A stretch of 64,000 bases of DNA from Naematelia aurantialba (lineage: Eukaryota > Basidiomycota > Tremellomycetes > Tremellales > Naemateliaceae). Location of the stretch: NCBI GenBank assembly GCA_021527695.1, contig JAKFAO010000003.1, forward strand, positions 930,001 through 994,000. The letters are read 5' to 3'. The translations under genes and the position numbers were made by a program. Numbering within the stretch: position 1 is the stretch's first letter; each line of letters starts with the position of its first letter. The notes beneath the pieces are model-generated. The model made no database searches and was not told the DNA's origin. It was given only the letters and a program-made list of their open reading frames with translations. This document shows positions 1 through 11,119 of this stretch, one piece after another.

Positions 1-382
1 CCGAGATCTGCGATTAGACAATGGTAAAGCACACGTTCTTGTACTTGTATGTCTACAGATGCGTGAACCGTTGGGAAGAGCAGAAGGGAGAGGAGAGAGA
101 GCCAGACCACCGACGTCGATGAATGTGATCTTATTATGGCTTTAGGACCTTCGGATGGGAATAATGACAACTCGTCCGAGTCATGCACCAGCCACGTGGG
201 TGGAGCCGCTTTGGATGCCAGCTTCGGCTAAGATTTCACAACGGATTTAATACTTATGGAGAGCTGCGATGATGTGCAATGAGGCTAGTACATGCATACA
301 ACAGTGACAAGACAGGACTATTGTCTGTGCAGCAGGCCAGGAATGACACACGCTATAGGGAAAGCTCAGCGCACTGGGACAA
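1..382. other. intergenic, left edge
   Basis: No convincing coding sequence is seen. The right end is the 3' flank of the minus-strand TFB4 gene. Short open frames here lack splice support or recognisable motifs. Confidence 0.5.
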
Positions 383-2024
383 CTAGTCTACATCGATGGG
401 GTTGTTGTGAGCTCCTGCTCGTCGTCCAGACCGGACGTTTGGCTCATGGGCGTGTCCATCTTCATGACGCAGCTTCTTTGGGGGTCGTGAAGGGACAGTA
501 TCGGGTAGCGATACAGGTTCGATATTTGCAGCAAGCGCCTTGAGAATCGGGATGGACTTGATGGGGAATTTGGTCCTGTATATGATCAGCATATGCTTCC
601 ACGCCAGTGCACCAAGAGTGAGAACGTACTTGCACATGAGGCATACCGGCAACGGTTTACAAAATACTGAGGATGTGAGCGGGGCTCTGTGATGCCAGAG
701 GGCCGGACTCACTGCTCAGGCATACAGAGCAGACAAAGCCAACATCGACCACATCATGGTGGCAGAAGCAGACAGCGCGGAAATCCACAGCATCCTGTGG
801 AGGGACGGCAAACGGAGTGGACCGCAAGGAAGGAGGAACGAGAAACATGGACTAAACTGTTGTAAGCTAGCGCTCACTCATCTCGTGCGAGCGACCAGAC
901 GTGAAGGTATTGCAGTAATCCCCCTCTCCCATTCCATCGCCAATACACCCCATCTGTAAGATGCGCGGCTTGCTGTAAGAATATAGGCGGCCGTGAACCA
1001 GTCCAAGGCGGAGGCAGAGTCAAGACATCGATAGATACTTTCTATTGACCGATGAGCTGACGTTTCTAGCAAGAAGAGAGAGCTGACAGCTTTTTGAGCA
1101 GCAAACACGCAGTTCATCATACCCACGTAACCACCTCGTTGCCCTCCAGATTGTCTGGTCGGCGGTTTTGGTCCTTCAGTCCCGCTCGTCTGGGCGGCGG
1201 CAGCCGAAGAACCTGGAGTGGCGTTGATGACCAATATCCGTGTTTCTAACTTATCAGGGCTTGAGGAGTTAGGGAGCTCGAGGTCTGTGTATGTTGGTTG
1301 AGTGTGAGCGGTTGAGGGGGATTGAGAGGCGACGCGGTTTATATCTTCGCGAGTCAGTCACGGAGGCCAGCGGTTGTCCGGACCTACAAGATAGAGCTTT
1401 CGTGAGAGCTGAAACGATTGCAGGAGGATCTAACCGTCCTCAGCTCAGTATTCCAAGCGAAGTAGTGGGCTCTGTCGGCTGACCATTTAGACCTTTTCCT
1501 TCGCTCGCCTCCAATCTCTCCTGCTCGTCCTCAAACATAGCTCGCAAGCTCGACTCAAACGTCTTATCGAGTCGCACAAACGGTGCGTACATATTTGCCT
1601 TTGGCTTGGTGCCCTCGTAATCCTCAAAAGGAATAGGGTAAAGCAGCTTTCTGATACACAGATTCAGCTGCAGTTACTCAGGGGAGGAAGGATGGGAGAA
1701 GGAAGATATGCAAGGATGGGAGAAGGAAGATAGGCATGGCAGACATTTGGTCACTTACGATGTTCCAGCACTCGCACCGTATACTATGACCTGATTGCCC
1801 CATCTCGCAGCAAGATGTGCGTTGAGAAAAACGATCAGGATGTTGATGAACTCTGTGAGGCTCAACGACGTATTCGGTGCTTTATACGTGGAGTCGGCGA
1901 GGAGAGATGGAGGAGCCGCCGACGCTAACAGAGACCATGAGAGTGGATGGAGGTCTAAAACAACCAGTAGGAGCGAGGCTGGTGTGGTTTCTGGGTAGAG
2001 CGGGATGGTATGGCCTTGTGTCAT
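383..2024 (-). CDS. TFB4: TFIIH core subunit Tfb4/p34 (GTF2H3-like)
   Basis: This is a subunit of the TFIIH core, acting in RNA polymerase II initiation and nucleotide excision repair in the nucleus. The first exon (2024-1759) encodes the start of a von Willebrand A-like domain (LLVVLDLHPLSW, then ILIVFLNAHLAARWGNQV), a Tfb4 hallmark. A GTAAGT donor lies at 1758, and the next exon resumes as SKLLYPIPFEDYEGT. Further on, GGYVGMMNCVFAAQKA matches the conserved YxxxMNCIFAAQK motif. The C-terminus has the family's cysteine-rich zinc module (CFCHHDVVDVGFVCSVCLS, VFCKPLPVCLMC) split by an intron around 667-712, with another short intron near 590-640. The tail ends in a basic, low-complexity stretch. 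Start chosen as the only Met before the VWA strand. Introns between about 900 and 1500 were not fully resolved. It is divergent from UTP4, with 206 bp between the starts. Confidence 0.88.
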
Positions 2025-2053
2025 GCTGCTAGACTAGACGACGACCAAGACAG

Positions 2054-2071
2054 GAGAGAGAGAGAGAGAGG
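2054..2071. repeat. (GA)n microsatellite in TFB4/UTP4 promoter
   Basis: An uninterrupted GA run sits in the 206-bp intergenic region between the two divergent starts. It could influence nucleosome exclusion for both genes, which is inference. Confidence 0.8.
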
Positions 2072-2230
2072 GAACTGTACACTAGGATGGACAGGGAAGA
2101 TCCGAGGTGGAGGTCGAATGACGTGGCTTTTGGTTCACCGGTTCCGGATGCTTTTATTTTCAGTCCTTCCTGGTTACCAGTACTGCAACTATTACATTCG
2201 CCTAGCACCGTCGCTGGAAGACTCGACGCG

Positions 2231-5200
2231 ATGCCTGTCCCCAGACTAGTAGCTCCGACTGTTCCGCTGCATCGCGTAAGATTCTATGACCACACGCCAT
2301 CGCCTATCACGGCTCTCGCGTTCCCTCCTCTGCCACTCCCACCAGCCGCCAGTCCAAGTCAGGCCAAGGGGAAGCAAAAGGATGAAGGGGTGTCTGACGA
2401 CTCGCCATCATTCAACGATGGAGGCGAGAATGCAGAGTTTGGACCACTGATCGTGGCTCGGGAGAACGGCGAGGTAGAAATATGGGAGTACGAACGCGAC
2501 TACGACCAGGCATACGGCTATGGCAATTGGGTGCTACAAAAGGTCCGTCCGGCAATTTTACCCTTGCGTTGAAGCCAGCTGCTGATCATAACGTAGATTC
2601 TTCCGCCCACCTTAACTCACCCATCCATTTCTCTAATTTCTCTGGTCATAAGTGACGTGGAGAACCTTCACTCAAAGACATACTCTGTGCCAAAGATCGA
2701 AGACCTACGGTTGTTCACTTCTGCGAGTGACTCGAATGATATCGTCGAGCGCTGTTTGGTTACGGGACGCATCCTGGTGAGCATCTATCTTCGGAGCTTA
2801 TCATCTACCGGCGCTGATGGCGGACAGATGACCTATCCAATCCCATCTCCGCCGTTATGGACCATGTCCGTCTCACCTACCCAAACTCTCCTGTGTCTAG
2901 CAACGACTTCTCCCTCTCTGCACTTCCTCACCATAACGCCAACCTCGCTGGATGTCCCTCCACCTAATCTCCTCCGCTCCGAAGCACTGCCAAATAGGAC
3001 TCGCACTGTGAGCTTGGCTTGGGGCCCGCCGAATCTCGAAGAGGTCACAGAGGGAGAATACGAGTGGCGAGACTCCTATCTTGTAACCGGAAATTCGGAT
3101 AGCAGTTTTAGAAAATGGGAGCTTCCTATTCCCAACAACGGGAGTCAAGCTGGCGGAGTTGGGCGTGTCACGATAAAAGCGAGGTCCGTGCTCGACAAAG
3201 TCAAGAAGAACGGTAAAGGAAGAGGCACGATTGTATGGGGTGTGGGAGTTCTATCGTGAGCTACGACTTGTTAATCGATCACATCAGCTCACACTGCTTG
3301 CAGGAATCACACTATCGTGACTTCCGACTCCCTCGGCAGCGTCACGTTCTGGGATGGAGCAAGCATGGCGCAGCGGCAATCTTTCCGTGCTCACAAGGCG
3401 GACGCCATGTGCATGGTCATTGGCCCCGTGAGCTACGAGCATCTAAACTGATCATATAAGCTCACACTGCAGGATGCTCGGTCCATATATACTTCGGGAC
3501 CTGACCAGCGGATCGTCCAGTTTACACCCAGCGGTCCCTCCACCTGGGCACTGACCTCGACTCGTCGTGTACACAGCCACGACATTCGCGCGCTCGCAAT
3601 GTTTCCTCCCTACGTCCCTTTCCCCAGCGCACATCCTCTATCTCCACCTCTAATCAATCCCCTATTCTGCCCTGTGATCGCTTCTGGTGGCTGGGATATG
3701 CACCTGGCGCTCACACCAGCGGCAACCCCAGAAGGCTATACCGACAAGCTGCGGAATCCTCTCGGTAAAGCCAAAGGTTTATCACGTCTGCTCTTCGACG
3801 AGGCCTATCCACGAAAATTGGGCTTCTTCAATGGTGGAAGAGGGAATGGAGTCATTAGCTTTGGTGTCGGTGCAAGATTGGTCCTGGGCAAGAAGGAAAG
3901 GGGAGTGGGTGTTTGGAGGGTCTTGGAGGGCGAGACTGGCTGGGAGAAGGTGTTGGACATGGATTTCAAGGTGAGGAATACTTAAATGCAGCGACCACAG
4001 TGACGAGAGCTAATGAAGACAGTTGAGGACCAATCTGATCTCGGCCGCGATCTCCGACAACGGCCGCTGGCTTGCCGTATCTGACTTGTACGAGATAAAG
4101 CTGTTTCGCCTCGCGGACGATGTGAGTCGCAGCAAGGGTCATGACACAGCAGTTGACTCAGTTAAGGACGACGGCAAGATCCATCCTACCCGAGTCAAGT
4201 CGTTTCTCGACGTTCTCACCTCGTCCCCTGAACTCTCACATCTTACCATCCCATCCAGAGGATGTGGTGCATCGAGCCTCGTCTTCACTGCCGACTCCAA
4301 TCGCCTTGTTGCTGGTCTGGTCAGTTCGGGTGAGGCGTTGGTCCTCGAACTTCCCTCTGAGGCGCGACGTGATGTCGAGATCGTCAAGTGCTTCCAACGC
4401 AAGGATGTGCTCGTGGACGGTCGTGTGGTGAAGCATCTCAAGGAGAATGGGAATCGTCTGGTCAATGGCACCCCTAAAGTCAATGGGAAACCAAACGGCA
4501 ACACCAACGGAGGGGCAAATGGGCACGGAATGGAGTTGGATGACGAAGAGGGTTCCGACGATTCGGACACCGAAGATGTCTCCAAGGACAAGAGTGCTGC
4601 ATGGGTGACGTTGTTTGCTGTGTCGGACGACGGTCAATGGCTTGCGCTTGCGGATCTGGCAGGGAGAGTGGTGATCGTCAATCTCGATACCCTCCAGGTG
4701 AGTTGCAGAATGCCCTCTTTTGCGTCAAACCGGAACTGATTTGCCCAGCAACACGCAACCTTACCGACCTTCCCCTCTGCAGCTGTGTCACTCGCATTCA
4801 CGCCGTCGCATCCCTCGCTTCTGCTGATCGTCCACCCCACCTACGTGACATTCTACCACCTTGACACTCGCCGCCTCCTGTCCCCATCGTACCAGGTCGA
4901 CGTACTGAACACGCAAATTCGCGCACATCACACCCCCGTCCACGCAGCCACATTCGAGCCCGATCGGCGATCGACACGCGCCGCGCGACTCGTCGTATGG
5001 GCCCACGACTGGCTCATCACCGCCCGGCTGGACCTCGACCAGGTCGCCCGTCCCACTCTCTCTAAGCGTCCAGAAGACCTCCGCCAGAAACGCGCACGAG
5101 AAGCGAGAGAGCAGCTCGAGCTGGTCTCGGCTTCTCCGTCGATCGGCGGCTCGGCAACTTCGTCGCTCACCGTGCCGCCCAGCTCGACCACCGACCCCGA

Positions 5201-5351
5201 ATTTGTCAAGGTATGGAACGAGAAATTCAGGAGCGTCATCGGCGTGGGCTGGGTAGGCGAGGAGGAGCTGGTCGTTGTTGAGCGACCGATGGGCGATTTC
5301 GCAGCAGAGCTGCCAGCCGTTTTTGTCGAAGGCAGGTTTGGACGGTCGTAA
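2231..5351 (+). CDS. UTP4: U3 snoRNP / SSU processome WD40 protein Utp4 (cirhin-like)
   Basis: A nucleolar t-UTP component that supports pre-rRNA transcription and 18S processing. The N-terminus reads VPLHRVRFYDHTPSPITALAF, the typical Utp4 opening with the first WD40 blade. Later diagnostic stretches include SGGWDMHLALTP and LRTNLISAAISDNGRWLAVSD. Predicted introns include 2543-2596 (54 nt, joining VLQK to ILPPTL), one starting at 3256 (to HTIVTSDSLGSVTFWDG), one after CMVIGP near 3427, one near 3970 and one near 4698. Each restores the same reading frame. A low-complexity Asn/Gly and acidic linker lies around 4440-4590 between WD40 blocks. The C-terminal half is a second propeller ending at FVEGRFGRS. 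Start chosen because the Met just precedes the conserved motif, although an upstream in-frame Met exists at 2087. Confidence 0.9.
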
Positions 5352-6325
5352 ACGTGTACAGGCTTGAGCATCATCCACATCATTCGCCACTACAATGCAT
5401 TGTTTATTCGTCACAGCAAGAGCATCGTGGTAAGCATGGTGTGTTTCGAAGGGCTAGTTTATGTCGACCCCACTGGTGCTCCCCTGGATGAATACCATCA
5501 CGCCATTATAAAGGCTTATCCACGGCGTGTGGTCGATGTGCAAGGTATCCCGATACACTCGCCGGGGCGACTAAAAAGTGTCAAGGCATGCTACATGATC
5601 TGGGATTCACTATATTTTCAACTCCCAGCCAACAAATACTGTCCTATAGAAGAAAGAGCAGCACTTTCTGTCCAAGCAGCACTCAAGAAGAACACAAAGA
5701 ATAAAAAATCCCGCAGTCCGAGATACAAAGAGTACCTTTTCGACCCCAGAACACCGCACACCAATCACAGGCTACCGCCGCATCGCAGGCATTCTGCCAG
5801 ACGGCTTTCGCTTCACACCCAAATCTTCCTTGCGACCCCTTGCTGGGACTTATACTAGAAGGTGGACGAATCAATTCGATTCCGAACTGCTAGAGGCTGG
5901 CGTGGAGCCTATACTCGATCCCTCCGACACGCATACCTGGAGTCAGGTCAGCTCTACTCGAGGCGATGGTGTCCGACAGTGTCCAGAGCACAACAAAGAA
6001 TACGTCTGGAACACATGGCAGAGATGGGCGAGTCCGGTAACAGTACGAAAAGAACCACTCCCGCCCACCCGGGAGAGGAATGACACCGAGAAGCGCCACA
6101 TGGTACTTACAATTGGGAACGCGCCTTGCCTGCCGACCTCGCTGCCCTCTCCCGAGCCAAGCGCGCTGACGACCTCCGCAGTGCCCCACGCATCATCGTA
6201 AAGCCTCAGTACGTGGAGCTTCATTCCTGGGCGAAGGTCGAGCTCGTCGGGAAGCGACGCTTGGTATCTATACGGCCGGCAGTCAGTTCTTGTCCCGTGT
6301 CATATCAAATCCTTCAAGCCCACAC
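5352..6325 (+). other. unresolved region, possible small gene
   Basis: No family is recognised. On the plus strand there is a protein-like open stretch in one frame at about 5765-6030 (ITGYRRIAGILPDGFRF, then FDSELLEAGVEPILD, then EYVWNTWQRWASP). A second lies in another frame at about 6110-6265 (TYNWERALPADLAALSR, then IIVKPQYVELHSW). A GTAACA donor-like site near 6036 could join them. The context is the gap between the UTP4 3' end and the 3' end of the convergent membrane-protein gene. Either a short unrecognised gene or a decayed one is possible. Confidence 0.3.
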
Positions 6326-8363
6326 TCACGGCCATAGCACCGAAACCTCGCTTCCCGTCTCGATCCACCTATCGCCACTTTGGTTCTCATCCCTCACGCG
6401 GGGAAGCACGATGCCACTCGTCCGCTCTCCTGGCTGACCACCGACGGCCAGACCGCCAACTGCGGCCCCTGCACCAGCTGCTCCTGTAGCGCCTGTACCT
6501 GCACTAGCAGGACTATGTGCGCCAGCCAGCATGGCTCCACCGTCCTGACTACTCTTATGGCCAGAGTACAGTGTATCTCCACCCATAGTAGGGGAGCTGC
6601 CATGCGCGGCAACAGACTGGCCAAGGAGTCCCTTCTCGCTCGAGTTTGTAGGGCCGGTTGTAGGCTTGTTGAACACCCCACCAAAGACGCCGCCGGCCCC
6701 ACTATTCCGTGGCGTGCCGGCTGCAAAGGACGACGTTGAGTCGCGGTTGGTCCGAAGATCTCGACGACGCCGCATACACAGGAGGAAAATGAGCAGACCG
6801 AGAAGCTGGCGTGGTTCAGCGCTTATCGCGGAAGATAAGGGGAGGAACAGGAGTCAAGGGACCGGAGGAGGAAAGCAAGGGAAACGAGAGACAGCACGAA
6901 CCAGTAGACCGCCAATAACGGAGCCCACGACGATGCCTGCTATTTGACCGCCAGAGAGGCCGGAAGCTGACGTGCTTGCCCCACCGGTCTGTGATGCTGG
7001 TGCCGCAGTCGAAGATGAGCTCGTGGACTGCGGGACGAGCGAGAAGCCGCAAACGCTGACGTCAGTATTGCCTGCATATGATCAGTCTTGGTCTCGCATT
7101 GGAGGCAACCTGTGTGAGTAGACGGGGCACGTACTGGAGTAGCAGCAGCTGTCTGGCGCTGATGAGTTACAAAACGAGCATAGCTGCGAGGAGGAGGAGC
7201 CGAATCCGCAATTGGCCTCGTTGTCCACGCCAGCGACACAGGTGCTCGAGTCATTAGTGGCGAGCGAGGTCCAGTTGGTGCAGTCGACATAGTCCTTGTT
7301 AAGCTGTGAGATGTCAGCGTTAGCCGACCGCGAAGGAGAGAGAGGGAGAGGAGAGTCGGAGACATTGAGAAGTTCTTGGGGCGATAGGAAGCAAGGATAG
7401 ATATGCGAAGGGAAGGAGGAGGCAGGGTAAGGAAGGAAGGAAGGAAGGAAGGAAGGAAGGAAGGAAGGAAGGAAGGAAGGAAGGAAGGAAGGAAGGAAGG
7501 AAGGAAGGAAGGAAGGAAGGAAGGAAGGAAGGAAGGAAGGAAGGAAAGAAGGAAAGAAGGAAGAGAAGGAAGGAAGGAAGGAAGAGAAGGAAGCTGGGAG
7601 AAGTCGTACATTGTATGCTCGCGTTCCATTGGTGCTGTCAATTCCCGGGCAGAATCTGGTCGAGTTGACGACGTCCGTCTCGGATGACGAGTACTCCAGA
7701 CAAGTCGATTGGCAAACCATCTTCTGCGAGGTTGCAGCAGCCGACCCATCTGCGATTGTCAGCCCTGCCTGCTCGGAAGCCCGACATCCAGGATGTTCGA
7801 GCAGGGCAATTATCTGTAGGACGTTTGAAAGGACGACAAAGCAAAATGACACTGTCACTGACTGTAATATGCAAGGCACGCCGTGCTCCAGACCTCGTTC
7901 ACCCACTGACTACAAAGTACCGTCCGCTCCCAACGAATCACAGCATTAGTGGCATTCGAGCACCCAAGCTCGTCGATGAACTTTGTCGTCTGAAATTCGT
8001 ACTGGTTGGAAAAGTAGTCGAGCGCGCCAGCGTCAAATGATGCCACGTCCGACACGCCGGAGAAGAATGGGAAGGCGTTGGATAAGTTGCCTGGGTTAAG
8101 GTAGGCGTACGCGACTGGAGGAATCAGCTGGAATGCGGGCACTCCGAGAGATGGTGGTGGTCAGACAGAATCTAGCAGAGCGCAGGGAGCGGCGAGAGGA
8201 GGAAGAAGGGGAAGAGAGAACGAAGAAGGGAGAACCGAGACATACAGCCAGGACAAGCGACCGAGCCAATCAGTCGAAGGCAGCCATTCGCGTCCGTAGT
8301 CTGCGCCAGACTAGAGCCGAGCAGGAAGACTGAGAAGGCGAGCGAAGCCAGTGGGGTCCTCAT
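6326..8363 (-). CDS. cysteine-rich single-pass (type I) membrane protein
   Basis: Function not recognised. The protein starts with a clear signal peptide (MRTPLASLAFSVFLLGSSLAQ). A lumenal/extracellular region with many cysteines and N-glycosylation sequons follows (LGCSNATNAVIRW, MVCQSTCLEYSSSE, CTNWTSLATNDSSTC, CSFCNSSAPDSC). A Ser/Ala/Thr-rich stalk leads into one transmembrane helix (GGQIAGIVVGSVIGG continuing across an intron to LLGLLIFLLC) and a basic stop-transfer MRRRR. The roughly 140-residue cytoplasmic tail is Gly/Ala/Ser-rich. This is the architecture of fungal wall-sensor or receptor-like proteins, but no WSC or similar module is evident. Introns separate the signal exon (8363 to about 8245) from the next block (about 8140-7860) and later blocks. 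One intron (about 7300-7610) holds the long GGAA microsatellite. Confidence 0.65.
7431..7593. repeat. (GGAA)n microsatellite in an intron
   Basis: About 28 near-perfect GGAA units run from 7431 to roughly 7545, then interrupted GGAAAGAA/GAGAAGGAA units continue to about 7593. On the coding (minus) strand this is a long CCTT/TTCC pyrimidine tract inside an intron of the membrane-protein gene. It lies upstream of that intron's acceptor region, or forms a very long polypyrimidine tract. Confidence 0.95.
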
Positions 8364-9538
8364 TATGGACGAAAAGCTTCAACTCTCTAGTCTAGAATCC
8401 TCTTCGACGAGTATCGATAAGACCGCTGTGGCCTCCACTAGCTTGGCTCCAAGACCGGTCGTGATTCTTTGTCGAGCTCGCTCGAATGAAGGAAATCTCC
8501 ACCAAGGAAGTAGCGAGGTAGCTGATACTGGATTCGGTACGAGTTCGATGACGTGCCCGTGGCGAGAGAGGCTATCACTTTCAACTGCAGGGGACCGAAG
8601 ACATCCGCTATATGATTTGTCTCTCAGCAGCTTGTCCACTGGCCGGTTTCGACTTGGTGTTCACCAGACGCGATAGAAACGACACGACTGATATCGAACA
8701 AAGCGGCAAATGCTTGACGCTCGCCTTGAAATGTCGGGCTGAGTGGGGGGGTCACTCAGTGGCTTCTCGTACTCATGTTTTGTACGGCAGAGAAAAAGCA
8801 GAGAAAAAAAAGGGATCGTCTGCAAGAGGCCAGAAGGGGGTTACATACTCTCTGGGTCGCTGGTGCCGAAGAGCAAGTCTCAGAGGATCCTCCGAGAAGG
8901 GTGAAGTAAGCCTTCTTCGCCTCGGGGCCTGGAGACCTGCTCTGCATAGTCGCACGAGTGAGGTTCTGCCATGCCGTCATACCAAGTCGCCTCTGCAAGA
9001 AACCCAAGGCCCAGGCGGGGAAAAAAGAAAGGTCAGAGGCGCACAAGTATGACTTGGGCCGAGATGCGCAATGGACCTTTTTATACTTTTTATAAAGGGA
9101 CAGCGCGGGTAAGGTGAATACCGGGGGGATCTCTCTCTCTGCCTCGAGGAAGACGGCAGGGCCGTATAAATGCCATGCAGTGTCATAACGACTCTCTGGT
9201 GTCGCTTTCTATACACTCATTTGCCTGGCGCACAGAATGAATAAAATGCTGCTCGCCGAGGTCTGCAGTTGGACCGGTTGCAATCAGCAATCTGTCATCG
9301 TGAGATGACCACTTCTGATGGATGACGGACGCCACCTTGGAAGACCTGGTCCGATACATCTGTGATGAAGGACAAAACATTGGCACTTGATACGTTTGCT
9401 CTCTTGACTGCTTGCTGGGTGGAGGAGTGTTTGAATGTCCAGTCGCCGCGTTCTCTATATCGTTCAAAGGACAAGATACTCTCCTAATAGTGCGGGTCCT
9501 TATCACTACAGTGGTATGCCACATCACTTCCAATAAGG
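8364..9538. other. intergenic, divergent promoter region
   Basis: Lies between the minus-strand membrane-protein start (8363) and the plus-strand HAD hydrolase. It contains A/T-rich TATA-like sequence around 9079-9100 and a GTCA/GGGG-rich stretch. No supported gene was found. Open frames on both strands here lack recognisable motifs. Confidence 0.5.
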
Positions 9539-9625
9539 ATGTCCCGTTTCAGCAGCACTTTTATGTCGTGCTGTAGGCGAGGTATGCGATGGATCAGCCG
9601 CTTGCAGTGTAAGAACCTGAGCGCT

Positions 9626-11119
9626 ATGAGTGGTCGTGAGCAGAGTCGAGTTCGGCTGGTCCTATTTGACGTATTTGGTGAGTTGATGTCCGTGAAGTCA
9701 GGAACAAGGTGTTTGCTGAACGCTCAGACACGCTGTGCACGCCTCGGTTGCCCATCCATGAACAGTCAGCTCAGAAACCTCTACTGAGCAACAGCATGCC
9801 CTGAAGTGTTAGGTATCATGAAGAAGCTGTGAGGGCAGGTATATCACCGGCTAGCATCTCGCCAGCTTCTGTTCGCACCGCCTTCAGAGCAGGCAAGTCC
9901 TGCAGATCACAATCTTCTCGCTGCAGCTCTCCCTTCCGTTCCCTTTCCCTTCTTTGTCCGCTCTCACAAGGCGTTCCACTTCCGAGTTAGGCTTTGAAAC
10001 GGCCTGTATAAGGGCTGATATCCTGCCCTCATAGCGTTCAAGGAGCTCAATACGAGGCATCCGCTGTACGGCAAGCACTCGTCCTCGCCGTTGACCCCAG
10101 AAGAATGGTGGACCGGTATTATACGTGCCACCATTCTGCATGCCGGCGCCGACCCAGCTGGTAAATGCAAGCGCAGTACCCAGCCCCTCCTTCCGTCCCT
10201 TCACTCTCTGGTATCCGTCCGCCCCTGGTTATCATGCTGGTGTCTCTTACTCTGGAGATCGACAGCTGATGGGACTCCCTGCCGCAGAGCTCGATGCGTG
10301 TCTCAGCAGCCTTGCCCCGCAGCTACTAGAGCGATTCGAGTCGGATCGAGGATACCGCAACTTTCCCGAGACCCTGCATGTTCGTGAGTCTCACTTCTGC
10401 CACTCGGTCGTAACGGGACAAGCGCGTATGTAGTTGATGCGTCCTGCAACAGTGCGAGAGTTGAACAAACTGGGCGTCAAGACCAGTGTGGTCTCCAACG
10501 CGGATCCGCGCATAAGTTCGTCTGCCCTGTCGATTTTCCTTGATCTTTCTCCAAGCGTCCCTATCTCCACCATCCTCTGGCTCCGCCTCCTAGGTATGAT
10601 GCTCGTGGTCTGTCTCCTCGCAGAACCCCGGCAGGAGGACTCCAACAACCGCGCTCGACTTCGCTCAACTGGACACAGAGCAGCTCACTGCCTCTAGACA
10701 GAACCCTAAAGTCACTCGGCATCTTAGACGTCCTCTCCCAAGCCCCAACGCTCTCGTGGGACGTGGAGGTTTCCAAACCTGATCCTAATATTTTTCGCGC
10801 GGCATGTAAGAGCTGCGGCGAGGATCCCGGACGGGGGGTTATCATGGTCGGCGACGAGCTTGTGGCGTGCGTTCCCCGCCATTCCTCCTGCCTGTCTCGA
10901 GCTCGGTCTTTATTTTCAGGCTGATGGTCGGTACAAAGGGACTACAACGGCGCACTCTCCGCGTCTCTCGAAGCAAGGCTGATCAGGCGGGAGGGCGAAT
11001 GGTCAGACGGCGCTGTGCGAGCTGCAGCAGAGGACTTGTCCGCTGTGCAGACGGTTACGTCGCTTAGCGAGGTGTTGGAAGAAGTGCGAAGGCGAAACGT
11101 ACCGCAGGCTATGTCCTGA
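9626..11119 (+). CDS. haloacid dehalogenase (HAD)-superfamily hydrolase, HDHD3-like
   Basis: A probable phosphatase or dehalogenase-type hydrolase; the substrate cannot be told from sequence. HAD motif I is VRLVLFDVFG, with the first Asp as nucleophile. It is followed by an intron and helical-cap sequence (ASVRTAFRA, then AFKELNTRHPLYG, then EEWWTGIIRATILHAGADP). Motif II is VKTSVVSNADPR. The motif III/IV region is VSKPDPNIFRAACK and GVIMVGDELV. The C-terminus (REGEWSDGAVRAAAEDL, then EVLEEVRRRNVPQAMS) ends at TGA 11117-11119. The exon join at FRA/AFKE uses a GC-AG intron at 9893-10034. The start is the Met just before the fold. An in-frame upstream Met at 9539 would add a basic, Ser-rich, presequence-like N-terminus, so a mitochondrial form is possible. 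Confidence 0.75.
9893..10034 (+). other. predicted GC-AG intron
   Basis: The exon ends GAGCAG followed by GCAAGT, the standard GC donor consensus, and the intron ends ATAG before CGTTCAAGG. Splicing here gives FRAAFKELNTRH in frame. No GT donor nearby does so as well. Confidence 0.6.

Noticed and set aside
4139..4637. Minus-strand frames of 133-150 residues within UTP4
   Set aside because: They lie opposite a UTP4 exon with conserved WD40 sequence on both sides.
6940..7906. Long minus-strand open frames with F-L-P-S-F-L-P-S repeats and the opposite G-R-K-E repeat frame
   Set aside because: They are translations of the GGAA microsatellite. The signal-peptide membrane-protein exons on either side show the tract is intronic.
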